Notes: generated from the sequence alone by a model not told the origin. DNA of 64,000 bases from Thermoplasmata archaeon (GCA_003554965.1 PWHR01000038.1:1-64000); one strand, 5' to 3'; positions 33,848 to 42,702 are shown, numbered from the stretch's first letter. Program-made: numbers and translations.

Positions 33848-34843
33848 TCAAGCTAAAGATTCTGGACATATGTCTCTTCTCGAGCAGTTAGCACATTTTC
33901 CTTCTCTGTGATGGTTTCTGTGAACTTCTTCGGTATCCAGCTTGTCTCTCATCAGCTCCAGCTTCTCCAATAGTAGTTCCTTTAACGATTCGTCATAATC
34001 GATATCGAATTCAGTTTCACCATATCTTATCAAACCATAAGGAGGTTTCTCTCCCATATCTTCCTCTATAAGGAGGCAGTACGCCGCTAACTGTAAAATG
34101 TGGGAAAAGAAGGGTCCTTTAGGAACTCTACCCGTTTTCACTTCTACAGGTACGAGTCCCTCATCTTTTTCTAAGATGTAATCAGGTCTTCCTCTCAATT
34201 TATACTTTTCTGAAATAAGAAGATCGCTTTCTTCATCCAAAGCGTCAACATACTTTACGTCACCATCTTCGACTTTCAATTCTTCTCTAGTAGATTCAGC
34301 CTCGTTCTTGAGGGTGAAAGAATGTTTCAACCAGTAACTGGCTCCGATCAGCCAAGAAAGAGACATAACATGGAGTATCTGGGCAAGAACATCATCTTCT
34401 CTGAGCAAAGAGAGACTGAAACCCGTTAATATAGTGGCTCCGATTGCTAATATCAAGATGATCCTTTCGAAACTCGTTTTCTCAGCCTTGTCCCGATGCT
34501 TTTCAGTTATTATCAAGAAAAATAAAGCGGCCAATATCCAGATCAATGATAAGGCTCTAAAAACAAAACTAAGCGTCGGCCCAGGGAATATCAAAGTTAG
34601 TCCAAAAAAAGACACCAAAGAAGCGGATATAGCTAGAGCAAAAATTATATTCTCCAAAATATTCAGTTTTTTTTCGCTTTCTTGGACGGACTTGAGTTTA
34701 TCTCCCATCTCTTGGTGTTCTTCCTGCCCCTTTTTCAGGTTCTCTCCTTCAGCCTCTTCCTCTTTGCTCAAGCTCAACCACCAGCTCAGAGGACAGTAAC
34801 CGAATTTTTCAACGTCACTAGCAGAGATCCATTCGTCTTCCAT
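33848..34843 (-). CDS. Cas4-like PD-(D/E)XK nuclease with four membrane helices inserted
   Basis: The ends of the 331-residue protein match Cas4/RecB-type nucleases: the first cysteine in FGYCPLSWW, then GRPDYI (Asp), VPVEVKTG (E-x-K), LQLAAYCLLIEE (Q-x3-Y), and the closing cysteines KCANCSRRDIC for a 4Fe-4S cluster. Between residues about 60 and 175 there are four hydrophobic helices (for example FALAISASLVSFFGLTLIF and IILILAIGATILTGFSLSLL). The nuclease would thus be held on the membrane. No cas genes or CRISPR array are in the window, so it is a solo Cas4-like protein. Confidence 0.8.
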   Translation of the reverse strand: MEDEWISASDVEKFGYCPLSWWLSLSKEEEAEGENLKKGQEEHQEMGDKLKSVQESEKKLNILENIIFALAISASLVSFFGLTLIFPGPTLSFVFRALSLIWILAALFFLIITEKHRDKAEKTSFERIILILAIGATILTGFSLSLLREDDVLAQILHVMSLSWLIGASYWLKHSFTLKNEAESTREELKVEDGDVKYVDALDEESDLLISEKYKLRGRPDYILEKDEGLVPVEVKTGRVPKGPFFSHILQLAAYCLLIEEDMGEKPPYGLIRYGETEFDIDYDESLKELLLEKLELMRDKLDTEEVHRNHHREGKCANCSRRDICPESLA

Positions 34844-34899
34844 TACAGTAGATATATTTGTGTAAAAAAGCTAAATACTTTTGGGTGGTTTCTTGATCA

Positions 34900-35889
34900 T
34901 CAAAACATGTCATCTAGTTCAGAAGGTGAAAAGATCCCTTTTTCAGTTATGAATCCCGAAATGTATTCAGCAGGAGTTACATCAAATGCTGGATTCCTTG
35001 CAGGTGAGTCTTTAGGAGCGATCAATGAATTGTTGATCATTTTTATCTCCTTTTCATCTCTGTTTTCGATAGGTATATCTCTTCCGGTTTCGGTAGAGCT
35101 GTCATAGGTGGTCACGGGAGCGGCGACGTAAAAGGGGATATCATTCTCCTTTGCAACAACGGCTTTTTCGTAGGTACCTATCTTATTAGCTATATCTCCG
35201 TTTGATACTATCCTATCAGTTCCGACTATAACGAGGTCGATTTCCCCTCTGAACATGTAGTGTCCTGAAGCGTTATCCACTATGACTGAATGAGGTATAC
35301 CTTCATTGTGAAGTTCCCATGCGGTCAATCTAGCTCCTTGGAGCCTGGGCCTGGTTTCGTCAACGAACACATGTATGTCCTTTCCCCGCTCAGATGCGAT
35401 CCTAATCGGAGCCAAGGCGGTCCCGTAATCAACAGTGGCCAAGGCTCCTGCATTACAGTGAGTCAATATGCGGTCCTCGTTCTCTATAAGCTCCGACCCG
35501 TGTTCTCCTATTTTCCTGCATTTTTCGATCACGTTCGAGGCATAATCTTCTGCAGCCTTAACTGGTTTTTCCGCATGGTCTAACATGAATTCTACCGCAT
35601 TAAAAAGATCGTAAGCGGTCGGTCTAGCTGATTTTATGTGCTCAGCCACCTTTTCTATTTTTTTCTCCTGGATAATGGCCTGAGCCATGCCGTAGGCCGC
35701 TGTAACTCCTATCGCTGGAGCCCCCCTCACCATCATTTTCTTGATAGCTTTATGTATATCTTTGTAATCACCAGCAGTGTAGAATTTCAGTTCACTAGGC
35801 AAAAATCTCTGATCTATCATCTTAACTTTATTATCATCCATCCAAACAGCTTTCAGATCTTTTTCACCTTCTTCCATCTTAACTTTCAT
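34900..35889 (-). CDS. mtnA: MtnA-like methylthioribose-1-phosphate isomerase
   Basis: The protein is of the eIF2B-like sugar-phosphate isomerase family: MVRGAPAIGVTAAYG, THCNAGALATVDYGTALAP with the catalytic Cys, DETRPRLQGARLTAWEL, and VIVGTDRIVSNGDIANKIGT with the catalytic Asp. The likely reaction is 5-methylthioribose 1-phosphate to methylthioribulose 1-phosphate in methionine salvage; archaeal relatives may act on ribose 1,5-bisphosphate. The start at 35889 follows GAGGTG and overlaps the previous gene by 11 bases; an upstream ATG at 35916 is less likely. Confidence 0.88.
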   Translation of the reverse strand: MKVKMEEGEKDLKAVWMDDNKVKMIDQRFLPSELKFYTAGDYKDIHKAIKKMMVRGAPAIGVTAAYGMAQAIIQEKKIEKVAEHIKSARPTAYDLFNAVEFMLDHAEKPVKAAEDYASNVIEKCRKIGEHGSELIENEDRILTHCNAGALATVDYGTALAPIRIASERGKDIHVFVDETRPRLQGARLTAWELHNEGIPHSVIVDNASGHYMFRGEIDLVIVGTDRIVSNGDIANKIGTYEKAVVAKENDIPFYVAAPVTTYDSSTETGRDIPIENRDEKEIKMINNSLIAPKDSPARNPAFDVTPAEYISGFITEKGIFSPSELDDMF

Positions 35890-36652
35890 CTTCACACCTC
35901 GCAGAGAGATAAGCATCCCAGAGTTTTGGGACCGTGTTCATCTCTTTCATCTCCTCAGGTTTCACCCATCTGTAATCTTTGTTTTCCCAATTCAGTTCGG
36001 GTTCTCCGTCAGTTTTGAAGATATATGGATTGATCTCCCATATCATTTTTTCTCCCCGGTATCTAACTCTTACTGGTTTACCTTTAGAGACTAATTCGGC
36101 TTTTAACCCTGTTTCTTCCTCGATCTCTATCAGAGCCTGTTCAAAGGGATCTGAACTTTCCAAATAACCAGAGACGGCTGACCACATCCCCTGATAACTA
36201 CCTACCCTCTCACTCCTTCTCAAGAGTAATACTTGTTGATTCTTCTTCAGAAATGCGGTAACGACCGGTTGTTTATCAACCTCTTTTAGATCCAATTTTC
36301 CAACTTCACCGTCAAGATCGATCAGGTCGCCTTCTTCGATGAGGTCTATATCGATCTTATCTACAAGAGGGATTTCTGATATTATAGCCCCAGAAGCAAC
36401 TATCGTCTCACAACTTTCATTTATGATGGCTTTGGGTGCAGTATCGTTCTTCTTGAGCTGATATATCACGTACGAGCCTACTGTGCTTCCCTTACCACCA
36501 GGGAAAACGAATATGGAATCAGATATATCTTTTTCTTTGAAAACTTTTCCCGTTTCTGGATCGACATCTCCCAAAAAGGAAACTCTCTCATCCACTTTAA
36601 CAGCCTCACCCTGGACCTTTCCGGCTGAGATGCCCCGACCTTCCAAGATCAT
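35879..36652 (-). CDS. Phosphomevalonate dehydratase small subunit fused to a NUDIX domain
   Basis: Residues 1-125 match the AcnX small subunit (DUF126): LEGRGISAGKVQGEA, VFPGGKGSTVGSYVIYQL, and SCETIVASGAIISEIPLVD. Residues 128-250 are a NUDIX domain with MWSAVSGYLESSDPFEQALI then EIEEETGL; the E-E pair is present but the first Glu and the Arg of the box are replaced. The small subunit works with the large one, encoded just upstream with a 4-base overlap, in dehydrating mevalonate 5-phosphate. A NUDIX domain joined to this subunit is unusual; it may hydrolyse a prenyl or nucleoside diphosphate. Confidence 0.85.
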   Translation of the reverse strand: MILEGRGISAGKVQGEAVKVDERVSFLGDVDPETGKVFKEKDISDSIFVFPGGKGSTVGSYVIYQLKKNDTAPKAIINESCETIVASGAIISEIPLVDKIDIDLIEEGDLIDLDGEVGKLDLKEVDKQPVVTAFLKKNQQVLLLRRSERVGSYQGMWSAVSGYLESSDPFEQALIEIEEETGLKAELVSKGKPVRVRYRGEKMIWEINPYIFKTDGEPELNWENKDYRWVKPEEMKEMNTVPKLWDAYLSARCEDES

Positions 36653-37809
36653 CTTATCATCCCCAGCAAAGTATCTAAGTCAGCGTACACAACCTTCTGA
36701 TCGGCGAGCTTTGGAAGATAAGCACACGCCTTTCCAGAATCTGTTGCCGCTACTTCGTACTCATCCTCAAGAGGTGAGACCACCATACAGGTATCAGTGA
36801 TGACTTTCCCGAACTTTTCAATTTTCTTTACACTTTCAGGAGACCTGTCCTTTACTTTCCTGCTCGTAAAAACAAATAGGTCCGGCCCAGTACCTTTTGG
36901 CTCTTTGGTCTTCAAATTTTTTGCTATACGCTCCAATTCTTTCTTGGACAGATGTGGACATCCTATCACTATCACGTCCGGTTCCGGACCGTTTTTCAAC
37001 TCCTCCTTAACTTCCTCCATCGCTTTATCATCTATCTCCCTTTTTTCGATCCCTTCGATCGAAAAATCGTCAGCTTCTGGAGTGATACCTTCAACATGAT
37101 ACATGGCCACCGACCCAGTAGCCGCCATCGCAGCCCCGAGACTCTTAAGTTCCTCCTCAGAAAGCGTCAAGTTCAAAAAATATGGGATTTCATCTCTGAT
37201 CTCATTTCCAACCAGATAGCCGAGTATGGACGGCGAAACTTCTTCGGCTTGAACGTCATAGACGATTTCAGGTCTTCTATTTTTCTTTTTATGAAGTCCG
37301 TAATCTGGAGTCTTCCCTATTATCGCTGACATGAGAGCGGAGGGACCTCCTTCTCTGTTGGTCCTAGCACCGAGTACTGAGTTCGCAAAAGAGACCGCAG
37401 AACTCTCACTCCAGGCTAGATGTTCACCTTTTGTTGGTCTGTTACCTACAAGGTAAGGAGTACATGTACAACTCAACTCTATCCCCATATCTGAATAAGC
37501 GTTGACGAGCTGGATCTGCTTTTTTCTAAAATCTTCTGATTCGTATGATTCTCTCTCTAGATCCATACCCGCAGGATTGAGCATCGATCTGACCTTTACC
37601 TCTGCACCCTTTTTCTTAGAAAAATCACTTACGAACTCAAGACCTGCGTCACCCATAGTCTTGTAAGATACTCCGGATATCTGAGCCGACTCGATAGGGA
37701 TCAATCCGTCAGCATCATAGATCTTTCCCAGTGCTACAAGTAGCTCCATCGCCTTCGCTGGGGCCTCTCCATGTTCGCCCTCCAGAATCCTCTCTTCCTC
37801 TTTTGTCAT
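36649..37809 (-). CDS. Phosphomevalonate dehydratase large subunit (AcnX type)
   Basis: The protein starts MTKEEERILEGEHGEAPAKAMELLVALG and continues with IPIESAQISGVSYKTMGDAG, CTCTPYLVGN and AWSESSAVSFANSVLGARTNREGG, all typical of the aconitase X catalytic subunit with its cluster-binding cysteines. With the small subunit it converts mevalonate 5-phosphate to trans-anhydromevalonate 5-phosphate, the first special step of the archaeal mevalonate pathway. A longer frame reaching 37863 would run through the tRNA gene, so 37809 or 37815 is the start. Confidence 0.92.
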   Translation of the reverse strand: MTKEEERILEGEHGEAPAKAMELLVALGKIYDADGLIPIESAQISGVSYKTMGDAGLEFVSDFSKKKGAEVKVRSMLNPAGMDLERESYESEDFRKKQIQLVNAYSDMGIELSCTCTPYLVGNRPTKGEHLAWSESSAVSFANSVLGARTNREGGPSALMSAIIGKTPDYGLHKKKNRRPEIVYDVQAEEVSPSILGYLVGNEIRDEIPYFLNLTLSEEELKSLGAAMAATGSVAMYHVEGITPEADDFSIEGIEKREIDDKAMEEVKEELKNGPEPDVIVIGCPHLSKKELERIAKNLKTKEPKGTGPDLFVFTSRKVKDRSPESVKKIEKFGKVITDTCMVVSPLEDEYEVAATDSGKACAYLPKLADQKVVYADLDTLLGMIR

Positions 37810-37833
37810 ATACATGGGATCAAAACCAAAAAG

Positions 37834-37906
37834 TGCCGCAGGCCGGACTTGAACCGGCGACATCCACGTCTTCAGCGTGGCACTCTCCCAACTGAGTTAC
37901 TGCGGC
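37834..37906 (-). tRNA. tRNA-Phe (GAA)
   Basis: A complete cloverleaf can be drawn on the minus strand: acceptor GCCGCAG/CTGCGGC with discriminator A, anticodon stem CCACG/CGTGG with loop CTGAAGA (anticodon GAA), and T-arm GCCGG-TTCAAGT-CCGGC. No CCA is encoded. No intron is seen. It ends 24 bases before the dehydratase start, and the two may be in one transcript. Confidence 0.93.
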
Positions 37907-37959
37907 TTGTAGGACACTAAAGTTTAATCGGATTTGAATTTTACGCTTCTTCGGATCAA

Positions 37960-38532
37960 CTAATCTCCAAAAAACATCTTATCTTTGTTCTTGTAGAAAT
38001 AGTATACCACGTATCCCAACCCCACTATGTTGATAGTCAATGCCGGCCAGATCCACCAGTAGCTTTCTGGAGTGGCGCTTGCTCTATTTGAGGTCACGTT
38101 TATTCTTTCGCTCCCATTGATTTCTTGCCCTACAGCTTCCACCTGATAAGTGTACTCGACCCAGTTATCAACTCTTTCGTCTAAATATGAATGTGAAGTT
38201 TTACTCACGTTCAATCGTATTATAGGTTCTTCATCCCTCGTGATGTTGTAATAATCGACCTCCATCTCCTCGCTCTTGTTTTCGGATAGACTCCAATAGA
38301 GCTCAACTTCGCCATCTCTAGGGACCGCTGTCAAGGTCAAGTTCTCTTCTGGTTCTTCCTCCTCTTCTGGGGTGGTTGGATTCGATGAAGATGTCGTAAA
38401 GTCCTGTCTTTCTAAAAGCTTCTCCAAGGAAGCATTAGCTGTACCCATCATCATGACAAGGAGAAGTATGAGTATCACGAAAGTCAGAACGCATGATCTT
38501 GATGGTATCAACAGTTTTTCTGATGACATCAT
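37960..38532 (-). CDS. Secreted fibronectin type III-like protein with C-terminal anchor
   Basis: A signal peptide (LTFVILILLLVMMMGTANA) leads to a low-complexity linker (TTSSSNPTTPEEEEEPEE) and one Fn3-like domain (TLTAVPRDGEVELYWSLSE, YTYQVEAVGQEI). A C-terminal membrane helix (YWWIWPALTINIVGLGYVVYY) ends the chain. Several N-x-S/T sites suggest glycosylation. It should be displayed on the outer face of the membrane. Function unknown. Confidence 0.7.
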   Translation of the reverse strand: MMSSEKLLIPSRSCVLTFVILILLLVMMMGTANASLEKLLERQDFTTSSSNPTTPEEEEEPEENLTLTAVPRDGEVELYWSLSENKSEEMEVDYYNITRDEEPIIRLNVSKTSHSYLDERVDNWVEYTYQVEAVGQEINGSERINVTSNRASATPESYWWIWPALTINIVGLGYVVYYFYKNKDKMFFGD

Positions 38533-38574
38533 CTCATCTTTAAGTGCTAGGGATATAAATTTATTCCTGACTTC

Positions 38575-39378
38575 CTAACCGTATTGCTTCCTTATCTTTT
38601 CAGGTGCATCCGCCACTTTGATAAGAGAATCGATCTCCATGAAATGAAGGTCTCCAAAGACGACCATGCAGTGTAGTCCGGGACCGAAGTCATGATCCAA
38701 GAGATTTTTTGGAGTGTTAGCTTTTATCTCAGGTGATGAAGAGCCGACTCTCGCCAGTCCTGCGATCAGTGTATCGTCACTGATAACGTCCTCTTTTAAA
38801 CGATCCTCTAGTTTCATCAAAGCTATGAGACCTTCTGACACAGACATATATTCTTCTTTTTCGGAATTTATGTCTAAAAGTACTAGGGTGTGAAGTCCTC
38901 TTTCTCGATTCTCATTTATATTTTTGTAAGGACTAGGGGGATAATCTCTATCATCTCCAAAATAGGGGAGCGTGACTGTTCTACCGAACTTGTAGTGTTG
39001 GACACCTAAAAGTGAAGGGGCGGCGGAAAATATTGAAGAGGAGTGTACGATCGAGGTGGTTATGCCTTCTTTAATAGCTCTCATCCTGAGATCAATGTGG
39101 GTTGTAGCGGCCATAGGGTCCCCAGCTGTCAGGAAAGCTACTCTCTCCCCGTCTAAAGCGTCTTTTAAAGGTAAAGCCTTTCCTTCTACATGCTCGCGGG
39201 TCAGTTCTTTCACTTCTCTTCCAATCTGATCTTCTATGTCCTTCAAAGTGGAGCCGGCTAAACTGCTGGTATAGAATTCAGAATAGATCTTGTCCGCTTT
39301 TCTAGCTTCTTCAACTCCTTTAACGCTGATATCCTTCTCGTCATAGAGACCAAGACCGATGAATATTAATTCTCCCAT
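38575..39378 (-). CDS. dphB: Diphthine synthase
   Basis: It opens MGELIFIGLGLYDEKDISVKG, followed by FLTAGDPMAATTHIDL, a SAM-binding loop of the tetrapyrrole methylase fold, and HSSSIFSAAPSLLGVQHYKFGRTVTLP. These are DphB signatures, and 267 residues is normal. The enzyme methylates the modified histidine of elongation factor 2 during diphthamide synthesis. GAGGTAAT precedes the ATG. The start is only 17 bases from the divergent trm5 start. Confidence 0.95.
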   Translation of the reverse strand: MGELIFIGLGLYDEKDISVKGVEEARKADKIYSEFYTSSLAGSTLKDIEDQIGREVKELTREHVEGKALPLKDALDGERVAFLTAGDPMAATTHIDLRMRAIKEGITTSIVHSSSIFSAAPSLLGVQHYKFGRTVTLPYFGDDRDYPPSPYKNINENRERGLHTLVLLDINSEKEEYMSVSEGLIALMKLEDRLKEDVISDDTLIAGLARVGSSSPEIKANTPKNLLDHDFGPGLHCMVVFGDLHFMEIDSLIKVADAPEKIRKQYG

Positions 39379-39395
39379 ACTTATTACCTCTCAAC

Positions 39396-40421
39396 ATGCT
39401 GTGTCTCAAAGTTCCGAAACATGAAGGAGAAAAGGTTAGAAATAAGCTTTTGGAAAAGGATCTACTTTACCGGAAGGGTAGGATAGAATCTTCTGAAGAT
39501 CACGATTATTTATTCCTCCCTTTGAAAGAGAAACCTAGGGGGAAAATAGATGAGCTAGAATACGAGGTAGTCGAGAAAGATGTGGAAGAAAGAAAGAAGA
39601 TAGAAAGAGATTATACCAAACTTGCTGAAGTACCTAATGAGTTGAAAGATCACCTTCCAAGAAGTTTCGATATAATAGGAGATATAGCGATAATAAAACT
39701 ACCGGAAGAAGTGAAAGAGTACAAACGGGAGATAGGTGAATCCATCCTTGAGACCCAAAAGAATCTAACCACTGTTCTTGAAGATAGAGGTGTTCAGGGG
39801 CGATTCAGGATTAGAGATGTAAAGCAGATAGCAGGTGATAAGAAAACGGAGACCGTTCATCGAGAGCACGGGACCGAGTTAGAAGTAGATGTAAGTGAGG
39901 TTTATTTCTCTCCAAGATTGGCGACGGAAAGATGGCGAGTAGTGAAATCGATCGGACAGAATGAAAGCATTCTTGATATGTTCGCCGGAGTCGGACCTTA
40001 CACTGTTCTCATAGGCAAGAACGTCGACGTGGAGCATATCCATAGCGTAGATTTGAATCCTGTAGCTGTTAAGTATCTTAGAAGAAACGTGGAAAGGAAC
40101 AATATCAGCGATAAAGTCACGATCTACGAAGAAGATGCTAGAGATGTTGCTCCGGAGTTAAGATGTGATAGGATAATAATGAATCTACCTCATTCCTCAG
40201 AGAAATTCATAGTCCCGGCAGTGAAAGCACTGAAAGAACAGGGCACGATACATTATTATGAGATCATAGAAGAGGACGAGAAAGAAAAAAGTTTAGATGA
40301 CCTTATAGATGAGATAAAAAAACTCGGCTTTGAAACCGATGTGTTAAGAAAAAGAGAAGTAAGAACATATTCAGCAACTATGGTTCAGATGGTATACGAT
40401 CTAGGATTGAAAAAAATCTGA
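39396..40421 (+). CDS. trm5: tRNA (guanine-37-N1)-methyltransferase Trm5
   Basis: The N-terminal domain (residues 1-70) is followed by the D2/D3 methyltransferase core: FRIRDVKQIAGDKKTETVHREHG, YFSPRLATERWRV, ILDMFAGVGPYTVLIGKNV (SAM loop) and IIMNLPHSSEKFI (the N-L-P motif of Trm5). It methylates G37 next to the anticodon of several tRNAs, preventing frameshifts. A TATA-like AATATTAAT at 39362-39370 overlaps the start of dphB, and the message should be leaderless. Confidence 0.93.
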   Translation: MLCLKVPKHEGEKVRNKLLEKDLLYRKGRIESSEDHDYLFLPLKEKPRGKIDELEYEVVEKDVEERKKIERDYTKLAEVPNELKDHLPRSFDIIGDIAIIKLPEEVKEYKREIGESILETQKNLTTVLEDRGVQGRFRIRDVKQIAGDKKTETVHREHGTELEVDVSEVYFSPRLATERWRVVKSIGQNESILDMFAGVGPYTVLIGKNVDVEHIHSVDLNPVAVKYLRRNVERNNISDKVTIYEEDARDVAPELRCDRIIMNLPHSSEKFIVPAVKALKEQGTIHYYEIIEEDEKEKSLDDLIDEIKKLGFETDVLRKREVRTYSATMVQMVYDLGLKKI

Positions 40422-40435
40422 TATCAAATCCTCAT

Positions 40436-40900
40436 TCAAGCCATCCCTAGTTCCTCTTCTATCTCTTCTTCCAATTTATTCAGGGTTTCTAGGGGATCTT
40501 CTTCTGGTTCTTCTCTTTTTTCTTCTCCGACTTCCTTCTCTTTTTCTAACTTTTCTATGGTATCTAAAACTTTACCTTCTTTGAAAGGTTTGGTTATGTA
40601 CCCATCGGCCCCTATCTTTTTAGCGATCTGGATCTTTTCATTCTGATCCACTGATGTAGACATCACCACCAAAGGAGGGAAGTCCATCGATTTTATCTGA
40701 GCCAATGCCTCAAAGCCGTTCATCTTGGGCATGACCACATCGAGAGTGACCAGATCAGGATCAAGTTCTTTTACCTTTTTTACTCCCTCTTCTCCATTCT
40801 CAGCTTCCCCCACGACTTCATAACGGTCTGATAATATGTCGGTCAGAACCTTTCTCATGAATTTTGCATCATCCACGACGAGAATTTTTTTGATCATCAT
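40436..40900 (-). CDS. CheY-like single-domain response regulator
   Basis: A receiver domain fills residues 1-120: KILVVDDAKFMRKVL, LVTLDVVMPKMNGFEAL (phosphoacceptor Asp), VVMSTS and YITKPFKEG (Lys). A charged tail of about 35 residues (KREEPEEDPLETLNKLEEEIEEELG) may be a coiled coil. The pattern is near that of chemotaxis CheY, but no che or archaellum genes are nearby. The ATG at 40897 is as good as that at 40900. Confidence 0.85.
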   Translation of the reverse strand: MMIKKILVVDDAKFMRKVLTDILSDRYEVVGEAENGEEGVKKVKELDPDLVTLDVVMPKMNGFEALAQIKSMDFPPLVVMSTSVDQNEKIQIAKKIGADGYITKPFKEGKVLDTIEKLEKEKEVGEEKREEPEEDPLETLNKLEEEIEEELGMA

Positions 40901-41003
40901 TTGGTTATATGAGGGGTAAGGTTATTTAATATTTCTGATTTTTTACCTAATTTAAATAGTTTTTTGATAAACGACCCAATCTTTTATAAACTTAAATCGG
41001 GAA

Positions 41004-41936
41004 TCAGATCGGAATAGCCTTTTCAAGTTTTTCCACACTGGACCAGTGATTGATCTCAGTAGCCAAATAAGGGAGAGCCACTATCAATCCAAAAAGAATC
41101 GCGTAGCCGGCTATCTGGATGAATACTTGAAGAGGCACTCCTAAAACCGGGATGTCAGCGATCCCAACATATCCCAGGACAACCGCGTCGATGAGCCATA
41201 AAGTGAGGGCTATAGGTACGAGCATCAAACCAACGATGATTATCGATCCACACTTTGGATCGGCAATCCTGTACTTCACCATCTTCCAGCCGATAAGACC
41301 TCCTAATGCCGAACCAATAGAGAGGGTTATATACACTTCAGCCCCTAAAAAGAATCCTGTGATCGATAGGATCAGAGCCACACCGAACATCGCTGAGGTG
41401 GATCTTCTTTTTTTGACTTGTACGGCCAAGTATACGAGTAAGGTACCGAGGATTGCACCTAGAATAACGTCCCCCAGATAATGTAGTCCGAGCACAACTC
41501 TGGAAAGAGCAATGGCGATGATGAGGAGCCCCGCTCCCACATATCTCAACACCCTTAATCTTTCGTTCTTAAGGGCTGCAAACCCTCCATAAACCGCGGT
41601 AGCCCCCATCGCATGGGCACTCGGTGTACTCCACCCGGGATAGGTATCTGGAGCGAACTCAAGGGTCTCCACTTGAAACGGTCTAGGTATTTCTAAAAAA
41701 CCTTTCAATCCCATTACTAATGCCAGGGTGGCAACTGTCAAGGCAAGTATCGTGACACGTTCTTCTCTGCTATCTTCAGGAGAGAACCAGTAGATCAAAG
41801 CAGCGAAAGCGAACAACACCGGACCGTTTCCCAGAATAGTTATGATCTCTAAGAACCTTACCACACCCCAGGGTAGAGCTTCGCGGATGACGATATTGAT
41901 CTCTGGATCGAACAGTAGTTCAAATATCTCTAACAT
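41004..41936 (-). CDS. PAP2-family membrane phosphatase
   Basis: The protein has about eight membrane helices and the three PAP2 motifs: KGFLEIPRPF, then WSTPSAHAMGATAVYGG (P-S-A-H), then ALSRVVLGLHYLGDVILGAILG (S-R-x5-H-x3-D). Enzymes of this type dephosphorylate prenyl or lipid phosphates at the membrane face, and a role in recycling undecaprenyl- or dolichyl-type carrier is plausible. At 310 residues it has an extra C-terminal membrane part. Confidence 0.88.
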   Translation of the reverse strand: MLEIFELLFDPEINIVIREALPWGVVRFLEIITILGNGPVLFAFAALIYWFSPEDSREERVTILALTVATLALVMGLKGFLEIPRPFQVETLEFAPDTYPGWSTPSAHAMGATAVYGGFAALKNERLRVLRYVGAGLLIIAIALSRVVLGLHYLGDVILGAILGTLLVYLAVQVKKRRSTSAMFGVALILSITGFFLGAEVYITLSIGSALGGLIGWKMVKYRIADPKCGSIIIVGLMLVPIALTLWLIDAVVLGYVGIADIPVLGVPLQVFIQIAGYAILFGLIVALPYLATEINHWSSVEKLEKAIPI

Positions 41937-42023
41937 CTATAATCTGGTATCTAGGACGATATTTAAAAAATTAACGTATTTGTTCTAAAAGGTTCCCTTT
42001 GAGTTAAGCCATAGCGGTACGAT

Positions 42024-42509
42024 TTACATTGCATGTCTTTCAATCGTTTTGATCACTCTTTCCGGGTTTTTTGTGGAAAACACTATCTCTCTAACCAATC
42101 CATCCCTTAACGATATCACGACTCTAGGACCTCCTACTACATTATACACAGTCCTCCAATTTCCACCGCCTCTTCCTAACCTGACTCCCCAACCTCCGTA
42201 CCAAAGGGTTGAAGTTTCATCTAAATAACTATCTTCGATCTCATGCCAGGAGACCTTACTTTTAAGCAAACCGTAACCGACCTTCAATCCATCATGATCC
42301 ATCTTGATCGTCAGCTTCAGGAAGTTGATAGTCAACCCCAAAAATAGCAGGGCCATAACTGGCCAGAACCATACAGGTAGGGACTCATCCCATTCCATGC
42401 CTACCAATATCTCGTATCCTCCTAGAATAAAAAAAATAGCGGTAATAGAACCTAAAACCAAGGATATCCACTTTGAATATAATTTTTCTTCGTAAATCTC
42501 GGTAGTCAT
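42024..42509 (-). CDS. Small membrane protein with PH-like domain
   Basis: Two membrane helices (ISLVLGSITAIFFILGGYEIL and FWPVMALLFLGLTINFLKLTI) precede a beta-rich cytoplasmic part of about 95 residues (DGLKVGYGLLKSKVSWHEIE, PRVVISLRDGLVREIVFST), like bacterial/archaeal PH domains that follow membrane hairpins. The ATG at 42509 follows AAGGTGG; a GTG at 42518 is nearer the ribosome site and less likely. A TATA-like AAAATATATAC is at about 42560-42570. Function unknown. Confidence 0.7.
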   Translation of the reverse strand: MTTEIYEEKLYSKWISLVLGSITAIFFILGGYEILVGMEWDESLPVWFWPVMALLFLGLTINFLKLTIKMDHDGLKVGYGLLKSKVSWHEIEDSYLDETSTLWYGGWGVRLGRGGGNWRTVYNVVGGPRVVISLRDGLVREIVFSTKNPERVIKTIERHAM

Positions 42510-42596
42510 TTTTTCCACCTTCTATGATTATCTATCTGATCCTATCATAATCGGTAGTATATATTTTTAATTAAACCTAGCTATTCATGATACACG

Positions 42597-42623
42597 CCCT
42601 AAAGTTAGGGACCCTCCCTCCCC
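42597..42623 (-). other. CCCTAA/TTAGGG hairpin next to a G-run tract
   Basis: CCCTAA-AG-TTAGGG at 42597-42610 is a perfect 6-bp stem. On the minus strand the segment gives four runs of three or more G (GGGG, GGG, GGG and the GGG in the hairpin), which could form a G-quadruplex with one long loop. It is upstream of the promoter of the PH-domain gene. Confidence 0.4.
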
Positions 42624-42702
42624 AACACTACTCTTTAAACACATTTCTCTATTTATAATCATGTTCAAAAGATGGTTGAAAAAATGGACATATTATTTAA
42701 AA

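Noticed and set aside
37810..37863. Longer N-terminus for the phosphomevalonate dehydratase large subunit
   Set aside because: It would translate part of tRNA-Phe, and the family pattern begins at MTKEEE.
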